Shown: one piece after another, positions 10,783-23,300 of the stretch
Position numbering within the stretch: the stretch's first letter is position 1
Layout: every line of letters begins with the position of its first letter
Source: Candidula unifasciata
Taxonomy: Eukaryota; Mollusca; Gastropoda; Stylommatophora; Geomitridae
Direction of reading: 5' to 3'
Assembly (NCBI GenBank): GCA_905116865.2
Contig: CAJHNH020007667.1
Location: 237,501 to 301,500, forward strand
DNA: 64,000 bases
Made by a program: the position numbers and the translations under genes
Notes under the pieces: generated by a model
Database searches by the model: none
What the model was told of the DNA's origin: nothing
What the model saw: only the letters and a program-made list of their open reading frames with translations

Positions 10783-11060
10783 AAATAATAAGTAAAGTGA
10801 CATGAAAAGGGTTCTTTAGTTACTACATAAGTAACATAATAAGTAAAGTGACATGAAAAGGGTTCTTTAGTTACTACATAAGTAACATAATAAGTAAAGT
10901 GACATGAAAAGGGTTCTTTAGTTACTACACTTTAATATAATAAGTAAAGTGACAGAAAAAAGGTCCTTTGGTTGCTACATAAGTAATATAATAAGTAAAG
11001 TGACAGGAAAAGAGTCCCTAAGTTGTTGCTTACATAAGTAGTAACAGAAGTGGCATGAAA
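10783..11060 (+). repeat. 51-bp minisatellite, about 5 units
   Basis: The unit begins agtaaagtgacatgaaaagg; occurrences of agtaaagtga at 10791 and 10842 are 51 apart. Later units diverge. The unit resembles the SINE-1 tail (gaaaagggtcctttagtttact). Confidence 0.9.
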
Positions 11061-11686
11061 AGGATAATTTACTTATTAATTACGTGCCATGATGTTGACC
11101 ACCCATTTTGTACTGATTGGTTTTTTTAAAGTATAGGTCTAGCCCTATATGCCCTATAAGCATATAGGTGTGGAAAAAGGACCTTGTTTTAAACTAGGTG
11201 CCAGGACTCAGTGAAGAGGACAGTACCTTACTAACACATTATGAACATAAAAGTCTTCTGGTACTTGTTTTACTCAGGGGAAACACTTTGGAACAAAGCT
11301 CTCAACACACTGTGCTGACAGGGAACAGGGTGGTGACTGAAAGATCAAGGACAGCCATGTCTGAATAAAAGCACTGATAAGGGCACTGATAAGGAAGAGC
11401 GTGTGTTGCTAAAGGTATCAGGTATCATCAGGAAATGTGTGTGTGCACATGTGTAGTCAACAGCAGATACTGACTGCTTTGTTAGGATTTGAAGTGATGT
11501 GCCTTCACATATACTAGGCTATCAAATATGAAGTGAGATGGCCAGTTCCTTTCTTCCTTGCCTTTTCTTTTGAAAATGATTATGGAAAGTGTCTGGTACC
11601 CATGTTTAGGAAACTGGTCAACTCTTGAGCCCTACTGGTCATAAAAAAATGCCTCCCACGTCTTTGTGTTTGTGCGCATATGTGTC

Positions 11687-11790
<104 letters not shown>

Positions 11791-11889
11791 GTCCATTTGA
11801 AAGAGTGACATTGTGTGTTCAAGCAATCACAACTGAAGCATAGAATATATGAAGTGTTCAGAAAAAACAATTTTTATATTAATATATAA

Positions 11890-12055
11890 ACTGAGTGGGT
11901 TTTGGGGCCTCATCTGGGGAAGAGGGGAGGGGTGGGAGGTACATACTGCTAATTAACTAGCATATCGTACAAAAGCAACTAATTAAGATGTTGTTGAATG
12001 TGGATCTGATGGGCCAAAAGCTGCAGTGATTTTGTAAGGTTTATACAATGGATCA
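11890..12055 (+). repeat. Rep-A variant, diverged
   Basis: gtgggttttggggcctcatc, aattaactagcatatcgta, gatctgatgggccaaaagctg: the same block order as 8628-8790. Confidence 0.55.
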
Positions 12056-12129
12056 ACATCATGGCACAAGGGTAGTTACCCATAAGTGCTCCATTCTTCT
12101 AATTCAAGCCTGAATCTGAAGAATCTCAG

Positions 12130-12378
12130 TGCAGTTCACGAATCCCGTAGCACCGGTGAGGATCCTGACATACTTTGGGTATATTTTTTTAAAACTCAAA
12201 ATTTTGCCCGGGCAGCGTCAAAGGATTTTTTACGTGCACAACAATACACACAGGCATCTGATCTTAGTACCTAGAGACATGGGGAAATTGCTAGAAGTCC
12301 ACGTGAATAAAATCCCAGCCTACACCAGGGCCTGAACTCAGGATCTCCAGCACTTGAGACCACTCAGCTCCCCCCCGC
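12130..12378 (-). mobile_element. Candidate SINE with tRNA-like head
   Basis: On the minus strand GAGCTGAGTGGTCTCAAGTG and GAGTTCAGGCCC resemble A and B boxes, followed by gtcgacc-free body with acgtaaaaaatcctttga. Only one copy in the window, so the family assignment is tentative. Confidence 0.45.
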
Positions 12379-12442
12379 CACCCCCCAGGTGCAGTGATCA
12401 CAGCCTAGCTGTAAACCACAACATAATGCCAAAAGCCCTTTT

Positions 12443-12445
12443 AAG

Positions 12446-12476
<31 letters not shown>

Positions 12477-12478
12477 AC
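12443..12478 (+). repeat. Poly-C followed by poly-A run
   Basis: A long homopolymer C tract runs straight into an A tract, like those at 8681 and 35215. Length is probably unreliable in any assembly. Confidence 0.9.
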
Positions 12479-12479
12479 C

Positions 12480-13155
12480 CCAACAACAAAGGAAAGAAAA
12501 AAGAACAAAATATATAATAAACAATACATCTTCTGCAATGTTTTCATCCAGATGGTCACACCTGTAAACACTATGTAAACCACACAACCTGTCAACTGCC
12601 CTTTTAACTCACCAATAACCAAAATGCCCAAATGTATAAATAACCGACTGGAGAAACCATGAGTATATTACTTTTCATCATCAAGCGACTTGTCGACTGT
12701 GTGGGTGATCATGCCTCTCTACAATCTGCGATCCGCAATCACATGTATCAGTTGGTGTGTTGACATCCCTCAAGGAGTTAACAGCTGGTGAGCATGAAGA
12801 AGAATTTCCTAACCTCCAAAATGTTTTTTGTAGGCATTAAAAAAGCCAACACCATTAGCTACGCATCTCAAAAACAGGTCACTACAGACAAGTCAAAAAA
12901 AAAAAGAAGACATTTACAAGGAATTGGACTCAACTGGAGTGTCAGTTTTTCTGCTTCTTGGGGTGAAAGGGTTAAAGAGTTAACTCATTCAGTACCAAGA
13001 AGGCATGACTTTAACTTGTCTTTTTAAAGAAGTTGTTACTTTAAGTCAATAAAGTTTAAGTTTGAGGAGTTAAAATGATACCTTTATTGGACAAAAGGAG
13101 TTACAGAAAAAAATGCAAGATTAGGTTGCCAGCATAACAACTGGATGTGTTACAA
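12480..13155. other. No gene recognised
   Basis: Low-information DNA. A phrase gggtgaaagggttaaagagttaactc at about 12960-12985 resembles the termini of the TTAA-flanked MITEs seen at 25.2, 29.1 and 53.4 kb, but no partner end was found. Confidence 0.4.
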
Positions 13156-13159
13156 GATA

Positions 13160-13440
13160 TTCATCCCTGTGTTGGTTCTGGGGCTCCATTGTGGGGAAAA
13201 CAAAACAACCTGGCTTTAAAAAAGCTATATAACTTGAAGGAAACTCCCTTCCCTAAATGCAATTTTAAGTTAATGTATTCATATCCTGGCCTTCCTGTGG
13301 TTGTTCCGAGACCCTGTTGTGGGGAAAACAAAAACAGACCCACTGCCTCCCCAACAGCAAGACTAATTTGGCACTTCCTTTGAAGTTAGAGTGCATCGAT
13401 CTGAGAGGCAAGTAACCAACAAGGAACCTTCTAGGAGGCA
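13160..13440 (+). repeat. Two partial Rep-A copies around another dispersed repeat
   Basis: tgttggttctggggctccattgtgggg at 13172 and gagaccctgttgtggggaa at 13306 are two Rep-A heads. Between them ctggctttaaaaaagc...catatcctggcct recurs at about 26748-26830, so this second repeat sits inside Rep-A here. Confidence 0.65.
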
Positions 13441-14307
13441 ATGATTAAAATTAGTCTATTTACTCTTTTTGTACTAGAGAAGACAGGAAAAACATAAAAT
13501 GTATGTCAGTTTTACAGAACTGATTACAATAAACAGACAAAAGATGCTTTGGCAATTAGCGTTTATCAGCAGAACTTTGATGAGAAACAAATGACAACAC
13601 AAATACGAACTTACTCAGAAATGATAAAATTATTACAGTAAAATACTGTGTAACAGCCAACTACTGCCTTTATTTTACCACTTTTGAGGTGTAGTCAAGG
13701 GGGGGTCTGAGCCTGAGGATTTAGGACCGCATGGCCAGTGCTGTCAACACAACTGTGCTGGTGAGGATTTTATTTTAATACTGTGTAAAACAAATATAAT
13801 TAAATAATAATGATGTCTTATTTTGAAAAATAATTAAATAATAATGATGTGTTCCTTGGTAAGCTAGAGGCTATTTTTAATTATTTGCCTTAATGAAAGT
13901 TTTATTAACAGGGTTATGGTTCTATGGATTAGGGATTAGTGAACCTGTTTAACAAATTCCTGATCCCTGGATACTAGGCTGCTGAAATTTTTTTTTAAAA
14001 CTGTTCTCATAATTTTTAAATTATACTCAGCTTTTTATAATTAAAACAAATTAAACAATGTGATTTTACAAATATTTAAAAACATGATGACGTACTAATT
14101 AAAGTAAGAATATATGCATATAGATATAAACATTAAACTGAGAACATAATGCCACCAATACAACAATTTAAAACAGCTCAAAACACAAATTCATTTTTTT
14201 CAATGTTTTACAGCAAGATAATTTTAATGTAACAATGTCAATTTCCGTAATACGGATACCATGTTGTGCTCATATCACAGAGATGCAGAATTGTTCGGTC
14301 AGTACTG
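13441..14307. other. AT-rich DNA downstream of MLH3
   Basis: Likely 3' flank or part of the MLH3 3'UTR. It contains a 19-bp direct repeat (aattaaataataatgatgt, near 13799 and 13832) and several AATAAA strings; nothing coding. Confidence 0.5.
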
Positions 14308-14313
14308 TTTATT
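14308..14313 (-). terminator. Candidate MLH3 polyadenylation signal
   Basis: AATAAA on the minus strand begins ten bases after the MLH3 stop codon. If used, the 3'UTR is unusually short. Other AATAAA hexamers occur several hundred bases further on (for example near 13905), so this may not be the one used. Confidence 0.4.
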
Positions 14314-14322
14314 CAGTAGAAG

Positions 14323-14370
14323 TCAATGTTTAATGAGCTGAGAGATTTTCCATAAATTTGGAGGCTTTCT
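14323..14370 (-). CDS. MLH3: MLH3 exon 13: last 15 residues and stop
   Basis: 48 nt; acceptor (T)ncag|AG, then [15 protein letters not shown] and TGA. Compares with the K-P-x-L-x-K-hydrophobic ending of other MLH3 proteins. Phase 0 agrees with exon 12. It is 2 kb from exon 12 and too short to stand out on its own; the match in phase, the long pyrimidine tract and the KPPNL wording support it. Confidence 0.82.
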   Translation of the reverse strand, partial: RKPPNLWKISQLIKH

Positions 14371-17300
14371 CTGAAAAAAAAAAAGTTGAATTTAAAATTA
14401 TGTAAATTTGATTTAGCTGTCAACACTACCACAAAAATAGAGCCGCATGGTGTAGAGGTCAGACGCTTACCTGTAGATCGGAAGGACATGGGTTTAAGAC
14501 CTGATGGAGCCAGTTTTTTTTTTCAAAAACGACCTTGGCTCCCATGTCGACAAAGCCTTAAACAGGTTATGTTATCACAATTGACGTCATTGCACACTGA
14601 GCATTTTTATGCACGCTCAGTCCTCCAATGCAGCAACCACTCCAAGGTATTTCTACCGATTTTTCCCATGAGAGGTTGGTTAAAATGTCTCCTATCTCAG
14701 CATTGATGGCAGCATAGTCGTGCTTCACCATGCTTTATCCCATGTCATGCAGTCATGATAGTGTCACAGATTTGTCATTTTCCACTAGCTCAGTCCGTAC
14801 AGCATTGATGATATCTGCTCTGTCCATGCTTTTTTGCACATGCATTAATGCACTGCTTGCTAGTTGGTCCACTCACTCTTTATCCTTTATGCCAGCATGA
14901 CCAGGTGTGTAGATCCAGGTGAGGGAGGTGAAGTGCGATTTTCAAATGCTTTCTACCCATTCAGAGCACATACCACCTGCTGCTATCTTCTAAAGCAGGT
15001 TCTTGAAGTCTTATATACTTAAATGGGTACCAGGTAAAGGTCCTGGAAAGTAAAGGTGGCCAGTGTGACGCTGACCACATCACCCACAGAGTGCTGATTG
15101 GTCTATGAATGAAGGAATGAATGAATGAATCAAGAACTAACATTACTGCACTCAGAATATTCCCACACATGCTCTGTCCCCTTTTTCGATAACCAATGAA
15201 AAACTGACATGCTAATAGTACCAGCTACAACCAGATTAAGTCCACCTCTGTTTCCTCTTCAAAATAGAATATCTTTTAGAACCTCTACAACTCCCCTCCT
15301 TTTCCTCAGTAGAATTAGTTATTCAGTGTATGAATTCCCTATCTGTTTTTTTTTTTTTTTGGGTGTGTACTGTCCATCTAGCGGCGTCTGTGGCTTAGGC
15401 GTTGTGAGTCAGACTCGTAATTCCAACATACCGCGATCTAAACTCACTGCTGGCTGCGCGGATTTTTATCATGGTATGGATGTCACAGGTCGACCCAGTC
15501 TAAAATGGGTATCAGGGTGTATGTCCTGGGGAAGTAAAGACGACCTGAGTAATGCTGACCACATTACCCACTTAGTGCCGATTGGTCTGTAAAAAATATA
15601 GGTGCTCTTCCCATATGCTGATGTGCCTAAAGGCGTGAAAAGGGATCTTTATTTTGCTTTTTCTTTACTGTCCATCTCATCCCACAGAGCCTTCACAGAG
15701 TCTAAAAATATGGGTCTAGCCCCATATGCTTAATTTGCCTGAAGGCGTGGAAAAGGGTCCTTTAGTTTACTGTTACTGTCATCATCAAACACCTTCATCA
15801 TCAAACACCTTCATCATCAAACACCTTCATCATCAAACACCTTCATCATCAAACACCTTCATCATCAAACACCTTCATCATCAAACACCTTCATCATCAA
15901 ACACCTTCATCATCAAACACCTTCATCATCAAACACCTTCATCCTCAAACACCTTCATCATCAAACACCTTCATCATCAAACACCTTCATCATCAAACAC
16001 CTTCATCAAAACAAAATCACTGAATTAAATATATATAGTTCTAAGTGCAGTACAGAAAGAACTAACTGCTTTTTAAACACAGTAGAGAATTAAACAGATA
16101 AGGAACAACTGAAGCACAGAAAATCATATATATTAAACAAATAGACATGTATTAATCCGCACTCATAGAAAGAAGCAGAAAGATAGGTTCTTAATTGGCA
16201 CTCATAGAAAGAAGCAGAAGGATAGGTTCTTAATTGGCACTCATAGAAAGAAGCAGAAGGATAGGTTCTTAATTGGCACTCATAGAAAGAAGCAGAAAGA
16301 TAGGTTCCTTATTGGCACTCATAGAAAGAAGCAAAAAGATAGGTTCTTAATTGGCACTCATAGAAAGAAGCAAAAAGATAGTTTCTTAATTGGCACTCAT
16401 AGAAAGAAGCAGAAAGACAGTTTCTTACTTCTAAAGTTCTGACAAACATACATACCGCGACTAATAGTTCTCGCTCCAAAGCATCAAGATTAACCAGTGG
16501 TGCCAAAGATGGCCGACCATGGGCACACTGAAAGGGGAGGTTACAGGAAGACAAGGAAGACAAAAGATCCTTGCATTCCTGTGCCGTCAGCTTGTCACCA
16601 AATTTGACAGCACCTAAAGGCAGTCAGTATGTGAGAATAATTTTATAAATTTTATTTATGTTAATTAGTATTAAATTTACCTTACTCCAGTTAAATAAAC
16701 AAGTAAAGAATGAAACAAGGTCCTGCAGTGAAACAAAAAGGGCAGTTGAGTTGAGTTAAGAATTGACATCACAGCACTCGGGGCATTCCCATGTGTGCTC
16801 TGTCCTTATCTTCAGCAGCCAGTGCACAGAGTTCCAATACTGATGGTACTGGTAACAATCTGGTTATATGTCTATCTTTCCTTTCCTCTGAGTGTAGTGA
16901 GCCGGCCAGGCCCTCTGGTTACACCCAGGTGCCTCATTCTCTCCATGCTATAATAATTTTGTTTCTCTACTGATTCCGTTGCTTGTTCCGAAAGAGCCTT
17001 GACCACATCTGCCTTGTCATGTATCAATTCACCACCCAGTGGTGCAGATCCAGCCAATCTGTCTGACTGTTCATTACCCACTACACCGGCATGGCCTGGA
17101 GAAAAGATTTAAAGTATGCTTACTGTGACCTTCCCAGTTAAGCTTGCCACTCTGCTCCAAGCATTCTTGTCTTCACCTTTCTCAGCATGCCTTGAGAGTC
17201 TGTTAAAATTATGACATGTGTGTGCAGCTCTAGCCACCGAAGAGCTGCAGTCACCACCTCCATCTCCATTCTCATGCTAGATGTTGTGATGTCGCAAACC

Positions 17301-20300
17301 AGGGTGTCTTGCAAGATAGATTTTTCACTGGCTTTCACTACGAACCCCCAGGAACTTCTCTTTCCTCTCACCACCGAACCATCTGTATAGAAAATCAGAT
17401 CATCTGGGCGTGAATTGTTGTGAATCAACTGTTGGACTTACACCTCCGCAGCATCTGCTGGTCACTCTCTGCACTCCCGGGCCAATGTGATCATAACCCT
17501 ACACAGGTCAGACTATTCCGCTGGTACTCTGACCCACTCCTCTCCTCGCCCAATGTTCTCCAGCATGCATACTTGTTTTATTGTCTTCTGCTTGAGCCAC
17601 AAAAAGGGCATTGACACTACAAGGAACTTAGGTCTGACACACAGAAATAACATATCATTTAAACAATATATGAATGACAATATAAGTAAAGAAATAAAAC
17701 GTAAATAATATGACCTAGAAAAGTAATAATACATAAGTTACAAACAGGCTATAAATGTCAGATGCACTGACTATAAAAAAAACTTTATTTACATCCCCCC
17801 CCCCCCCACCCCCCTAAAATTACTGAAAAGAAAAGTATTAATGATATTACACAATAAATGAACATCTGCTTTTTTTTAAATCTTGTTATTTATCAACTGG
17901 ATGTTTGTCAGAACCTATACAATTTTGCTCCCATTTTGTTCTGTTAATTAACTTTCAATGTCAATGACTCAGAGGTGTTATAAAAACTGGTGTTGTATGA
18001 GGCCACAACTAGTCAAGCATTCTTTGATCTTCAAATCTTCTGTGTTTATTTTTTTAAAAGGATGGCTGGAATAGTGTGTTGGGGTTCATATCTTGGCTGT
18101 GATATCTGCATCTTTTCGTGTAACACATTTTATTTCAACAGACCCATTATTAGCTGGCCTTTATTACATGCTTGTTCGGAGGCAGTGGGTGTATTCTCCC
18201 CCCCTCCCCCTCTTCCACCCTTAAATTCCCCCATGGAGCCCTAGAACTCACACGGAGATGGTCTTCAAATAATAGTAAGCATTCTAAAATATTCCTTAGG
18301 CTATTTTCAACAACCACATCAGTCCAGACATAAACCCCGTGAAGGGACTGAAATACACTACATCAGTCCAGACATAAACCCTGTGAAGGGACTGAAATAC
18401 ACTACATCAATCCAGAAGCTGACTCACTGCACTGAAGAGATTAAAAAGTTTACACAACTAATAAGTAACAAGAACAAGTAAGTCCTTTGTCTTATGGTGC
18501 ATGTGGTAGCATAAGATAGCTGATCCATATCTGAATACATCAACTGGCACTCAATTAATGATCTGATCGATATCATGCCAAGTGTCTTTTCTCTCTGGAA
18601 CATTTCTTGCAGCCAGTTTAACTGGCTCAACATAGGCATCAACAAGGTTAATTTTTATACAACAGTGCTTGCCTTAACATTAGTATTTGAGTATTACCCT
18701 GCATGCAAAGACTAGACTTGGCAAATTGTAAGGATGAAACCTCTTATGGTTCAACGGACAAGAAGGCAATTACCAGCAGGCTCTGGAGAGCTTCAAGCAA
18801 GGCACGTAAGACACCTTGGTTATCCACTGCACCTAGGTACATTTTCAATCGTCTCAACATTATCCTGCTGTTGGATCAAGAAGGACACAGGCAAGAGTGT
18901 GAGGTTGACGAACTGCGCAACTCTTTCTCACTTAAATCAAAGTCCTTGTGCAAGTCACTTTCATCCAATTATCACCACTGACATGATTTTTGCTGCTCAC
19001 CCGCTCCAGGAAAAGTTTCAAGAACAAAACTGCGACCTCTATTCTACCTTCACAGACCTCACAAAGGTCTTTGATACAGTCAGTAGAGGAGGACATCATC
19101 AACAGCTTTTCTGAAGCCTGCTAAAACTGTTGTTCTTTATCAACCAGCTCCCAGAAAGAAAGAAAAATTACTGCAATCCCACTATCACGTAAATGAACAG
19201 AAGTTAAATATAGTCGAAAGATTCACTTATCTTGGCAGTACCCTATTTCAGAGAGTCAACATTGACGATGAGATCAACGCTAGAATCTCAAAGTCCAGAA
19301 GCAATTTTGGCAGACTTTTTAGCAGCATCTGGAACAGAAGTGGTATCTGCCTTCTGACCAAGCCGAAGGTTTACAGAGCTGTAATTCTTCCAGTACTGCT
19401 CTACACTTGCGAAACGTGGACTGTGTATCAGCGCCATGCTGTGTTTGGGTTCAGGATTTAAATTTCATCTATAACAGCAGTTGATTGCATTTCCAACTTC
19501 ATGGCACACAAGTCATCCCATTCTGCTTCATTCCTGTGCTGGTGACAACCATACAGAATGCCCATCGCTGTCTCTTATAAAAAAAAATTGAAACAGACTA
19601 CAATCTCTATAAAGCTAATAGAATATACACAAATTTCAATGCATAAGGCAGCTGTGAGAACTACCAACACAAACAATCTGTCATTAACAAAATGGCAGTT
19701 CATCAGCGATGGAAACAGCAGTTAAAACATAGCAGTTGCAGAAGCAATATTATATAAGACACCCTCAATTCTGTGGTAACAAGCCCGTCTCTTCCTTTTT
19801 TTTTTAATCTGCAGTTCATGACACAAAGATCTTGGGCATAATAGAAAAGCAATCACGCACAAAAATCTGCAGATCATAGTGTTGCACCATGCACTCAACT
19901 AAGTAGCTGTTGATGGAACTAAATGTTTTTAGTCCACATATGAGAGAAAATGCAAAGCTAACTATGGCAAGAAGCAAATATTTGCCAAGACTAAAATAGT
20001 CAGCCTGCTTATCCATCATACTGGATTTTTATATCTATGATATACAACAGCCTTTGGCTTGCCAGGGGTTAGAACTACAGTCATCTTAAGCATCAGATCA
20101 GTATCCTAATGCCACAGCTACCCACTACTCAAGGGTTTACTGCTACCATTTTAATATGTGAATTGATTGTATCCTTACCATGACATGCCTGTGAACATAA
20201 CACTCTGTGGATGGTTAGTGGCAGTCTTCCACATGCTCCACTTGTGGACTTCAGCAGCTGAAATGTTCAGTTTAAAAACTGGATACAAATACACTTCATC

Positions 20301-23300
20301 TTTTTCCCATTTTAAACACCACATCAATGCCAGAAGTAAAATAAGTAAGAAGTAAAGGATCCTTTTCCCGCCTCAACGCCTGTTGCAAGAAATATGAAAA
20401 TTGATACTGAAAAGACAGAAACAATACTGAAAAATACAATACCAGTTCAACAAATAATCTCTGTTAAAGGAGAGACCTTAAAGCAAGCTCCTCGTGTGGG
20501 TTCTGGAGTCCTATTGTGAGGAAAACAAGAACAGACCCACTGCCTCCCCAACAAGCATGACATAGGAGTCAACTAATTAAGGACAACCTTCGAAGGCGGA
20601 ATGCATCTGCCTCAGAAGCAAGAAACCACAGGCCTGCATACAGATAGGCCAGATCTGTGAAACAGATGTGTAACTGTCAGGTTCTGAAGCAAGACTAAAA
20701 TCCAGAAGTGGATGAACTCCCTGAACTTCCCACAGAAGTTCACAGCTGGTGAACACAAAGAAGAAGAAGATTAAAATAAGCTAAAGTTTAAGTACCCAGG
20801 CAGTGCATTCACTGAGGATGGAAGATTGGACAGACAAACAGAAAACAGAAAATAGAAGGCAAACAAAATAAATTACCAAACAGCTCTGCTCTTGAAGCAT
20901 CAAAATATTAACATGCATACATTAAAAAAAAAAAAAGCAGCTGACACTCAATATTTGTACCAACTTTGTGCTATCAACGCCAGGTATGGTCAGCCCTTTA
21001 AACAAATATAAACATAAAATCACAACATGTGAGATGAGATGTATAAGAAATACAGTGGGAAAAACAAGAAGAGACATTTACCAATAATAAACTAAAAAAA
21101 TAATGGAACATAAAAGAATCAAATGGTTTGGTCACTTGGTCAGAATGGAACAAAATCAGCCAGCAGCTAGAGTGTACTACATGAGAACAACAGGCTACAA
21201 GACAAGAGGTCAATCAAGAAAGAGATAAGGGAAGGGAGTAAAAGAGACACTAAAGAAATGTAATAGGACATTAACACAAGCTATGCAACTAGCAAAAGAC
21301 ATCTAACTCCTATCTGCAACACTTTACGGCATAAGCAGTGGGTCAAAAGAAGAAGAAGAAAAGGACAAAGAAGAAGAAGACAAATCACAATGGTTTAGAA
21401 AGACTCAGTAATGCAAGGCATGGTTCTGAGAAGAAGAGGTAAGGGTCTACAAATATGAAGGTGGACACAGGATATAAAAGCACATTGGAAATGGAAACAA
21501 AAAAATGAATCAAGGGATGAGTAATGACAGTGAAACTTCCCAAAGGACTTTTGTTACTTGAACATGATGATGACAATTATCATACTGTGTTCCAAGACTT
21601 TAATCCCGTCACCCCGAGAAAGTTCTTTTTCTCTAATTTATGGGTTTCTGATGACTTTGGAGTCTTTTGGCAGTGGCTATCAGACCTAAATAACAGCTTT
21701 GGTAGGTAGGTAGTTGTACCCCACTAGGACATCACACAAGCAATAAACACCCAATGACACAAAGTGCGACCATGCGGATGAAGATCACCCGTGGAGAGGT
21801 CCCAGAAACCCTTTCAGCCATTAAGCCATATCTATGGCTAGGCCATATTCATGGCCCGGCTATATTCAGGGCCCCTTGCAAAAGCAAGGGTGGGGCTTCA
21901 AAATAACAAAAACAATTGCATCCCATGGGGGGACAACTATAAACAACCAGGTAAGTATACAACAGCTTTGGTATTGATTGCAACTGCATAGTGTGTAGAC
22001 ATGGTGGGTATAATTATATTCACAAAAAGAACAAATATTAATTATTTGGGGTGCAAATATCACATTTTGTTAAATTTTGACATCAACTGTTATGTCATAA
22101 TAATATGATGATATCCCATTGCTCCAAGTGTCTAAGTCAACAAAATGACGTGTATTATGGTTAAAGTGAAAGAAATCAGGTAATTCTTTACCTAATTGTA
22201 ATTAGTGATTAAAACCATTAATTAATAAAATTATTTTGATTATTAAAATTATTAGATAAATATTATCTTAATTATTTTATTGATTTGGCAGCTGCAGTGT
22301 CGCAGGCCATAAGGCTTGTATGTCTACTCCATGGTCAACACTCTGAATTTGTATTTGAAAAAACTGACCATCGCTTGCAGCTCACTGCATGTGCTCCCAA
22401 ATCTGTTTTCATTTCACACTTGAATTTTTTTTTCTCCATGAGTTTTGTGGCCTGCCTTTAATCCTTTGGATTACAGTGTGAGGACATATAAGTTATATAT
22501 AAGGCTTTCTCAGTGAGTGTGGCAGTATCCTTTCTTCCACACTGATTTAGTGAAACATTTTTTTGTTTTTTCCCTGCACTCTTTGTTAGTGATTCTGTAA
22601 TATCATTTAATTATATTACACGAGACACTTTAGTTAGTTAGTTCGTTGGGTTATCATCATTGCACTCCGGACATGTCCATAGGTGCTCAGATCCTCCCCT
22701 CAGTATCAACGTCCGATAGCTAATAGTACCAGTTCTATGCTGATAAACAAGTCTTCTGGTGTGCGTCTCGTTTTTTGCTATGCCGATCTTAATTCCCAAG
22801 TCTGCCATTCTGGCGAGTGATGTGGATTCACTGACACCAAAGTCCTCTATCCTTCCCATTTCTCTGAGGGCAATAATAATATCAGCATGATCCATAGGCT
22901 GACTTTCGGTAGTGATAGCGGATCTAGCCAACCCGTCAGCTCTTTCATTTCTATAGACGCCTGCGTGTCCCGGAACAAAAATAAAGGTGACTCCACGCAC
23001 AGTGTACTTATGAAATGATTCAAGCCATTGTCTTTGCACCAAACCTGTCTGAACCCTCCAGATCATACTCATTGAATCACTGAGTATACATATGTGGGTG
23101 TATTTTTGTGTTTCAAGCCAGGCAAACGCTTGCGTCATTGCCATCACCTTCAGCGTCATGCTGCTGGTTGTCATGTAGAAGGCGCCGTTGGCTTCTTTGA
23201 CTGTTCTGCCTGAGACACTACTATTATAAAAATACAATTTTGTCTTTGACTAGTACAGCCTTTAGGCTGATCCAGTAATTTCTTCTTCTTTCACATTCAA

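Noticed and set aside
16309..16455. C-terminal extension of MLH3 reading through the minisatellite
   Set aside because: A good donor (GCG|gtatgt) precedes it and exon 13 restores a family-like ending in the correct phase.
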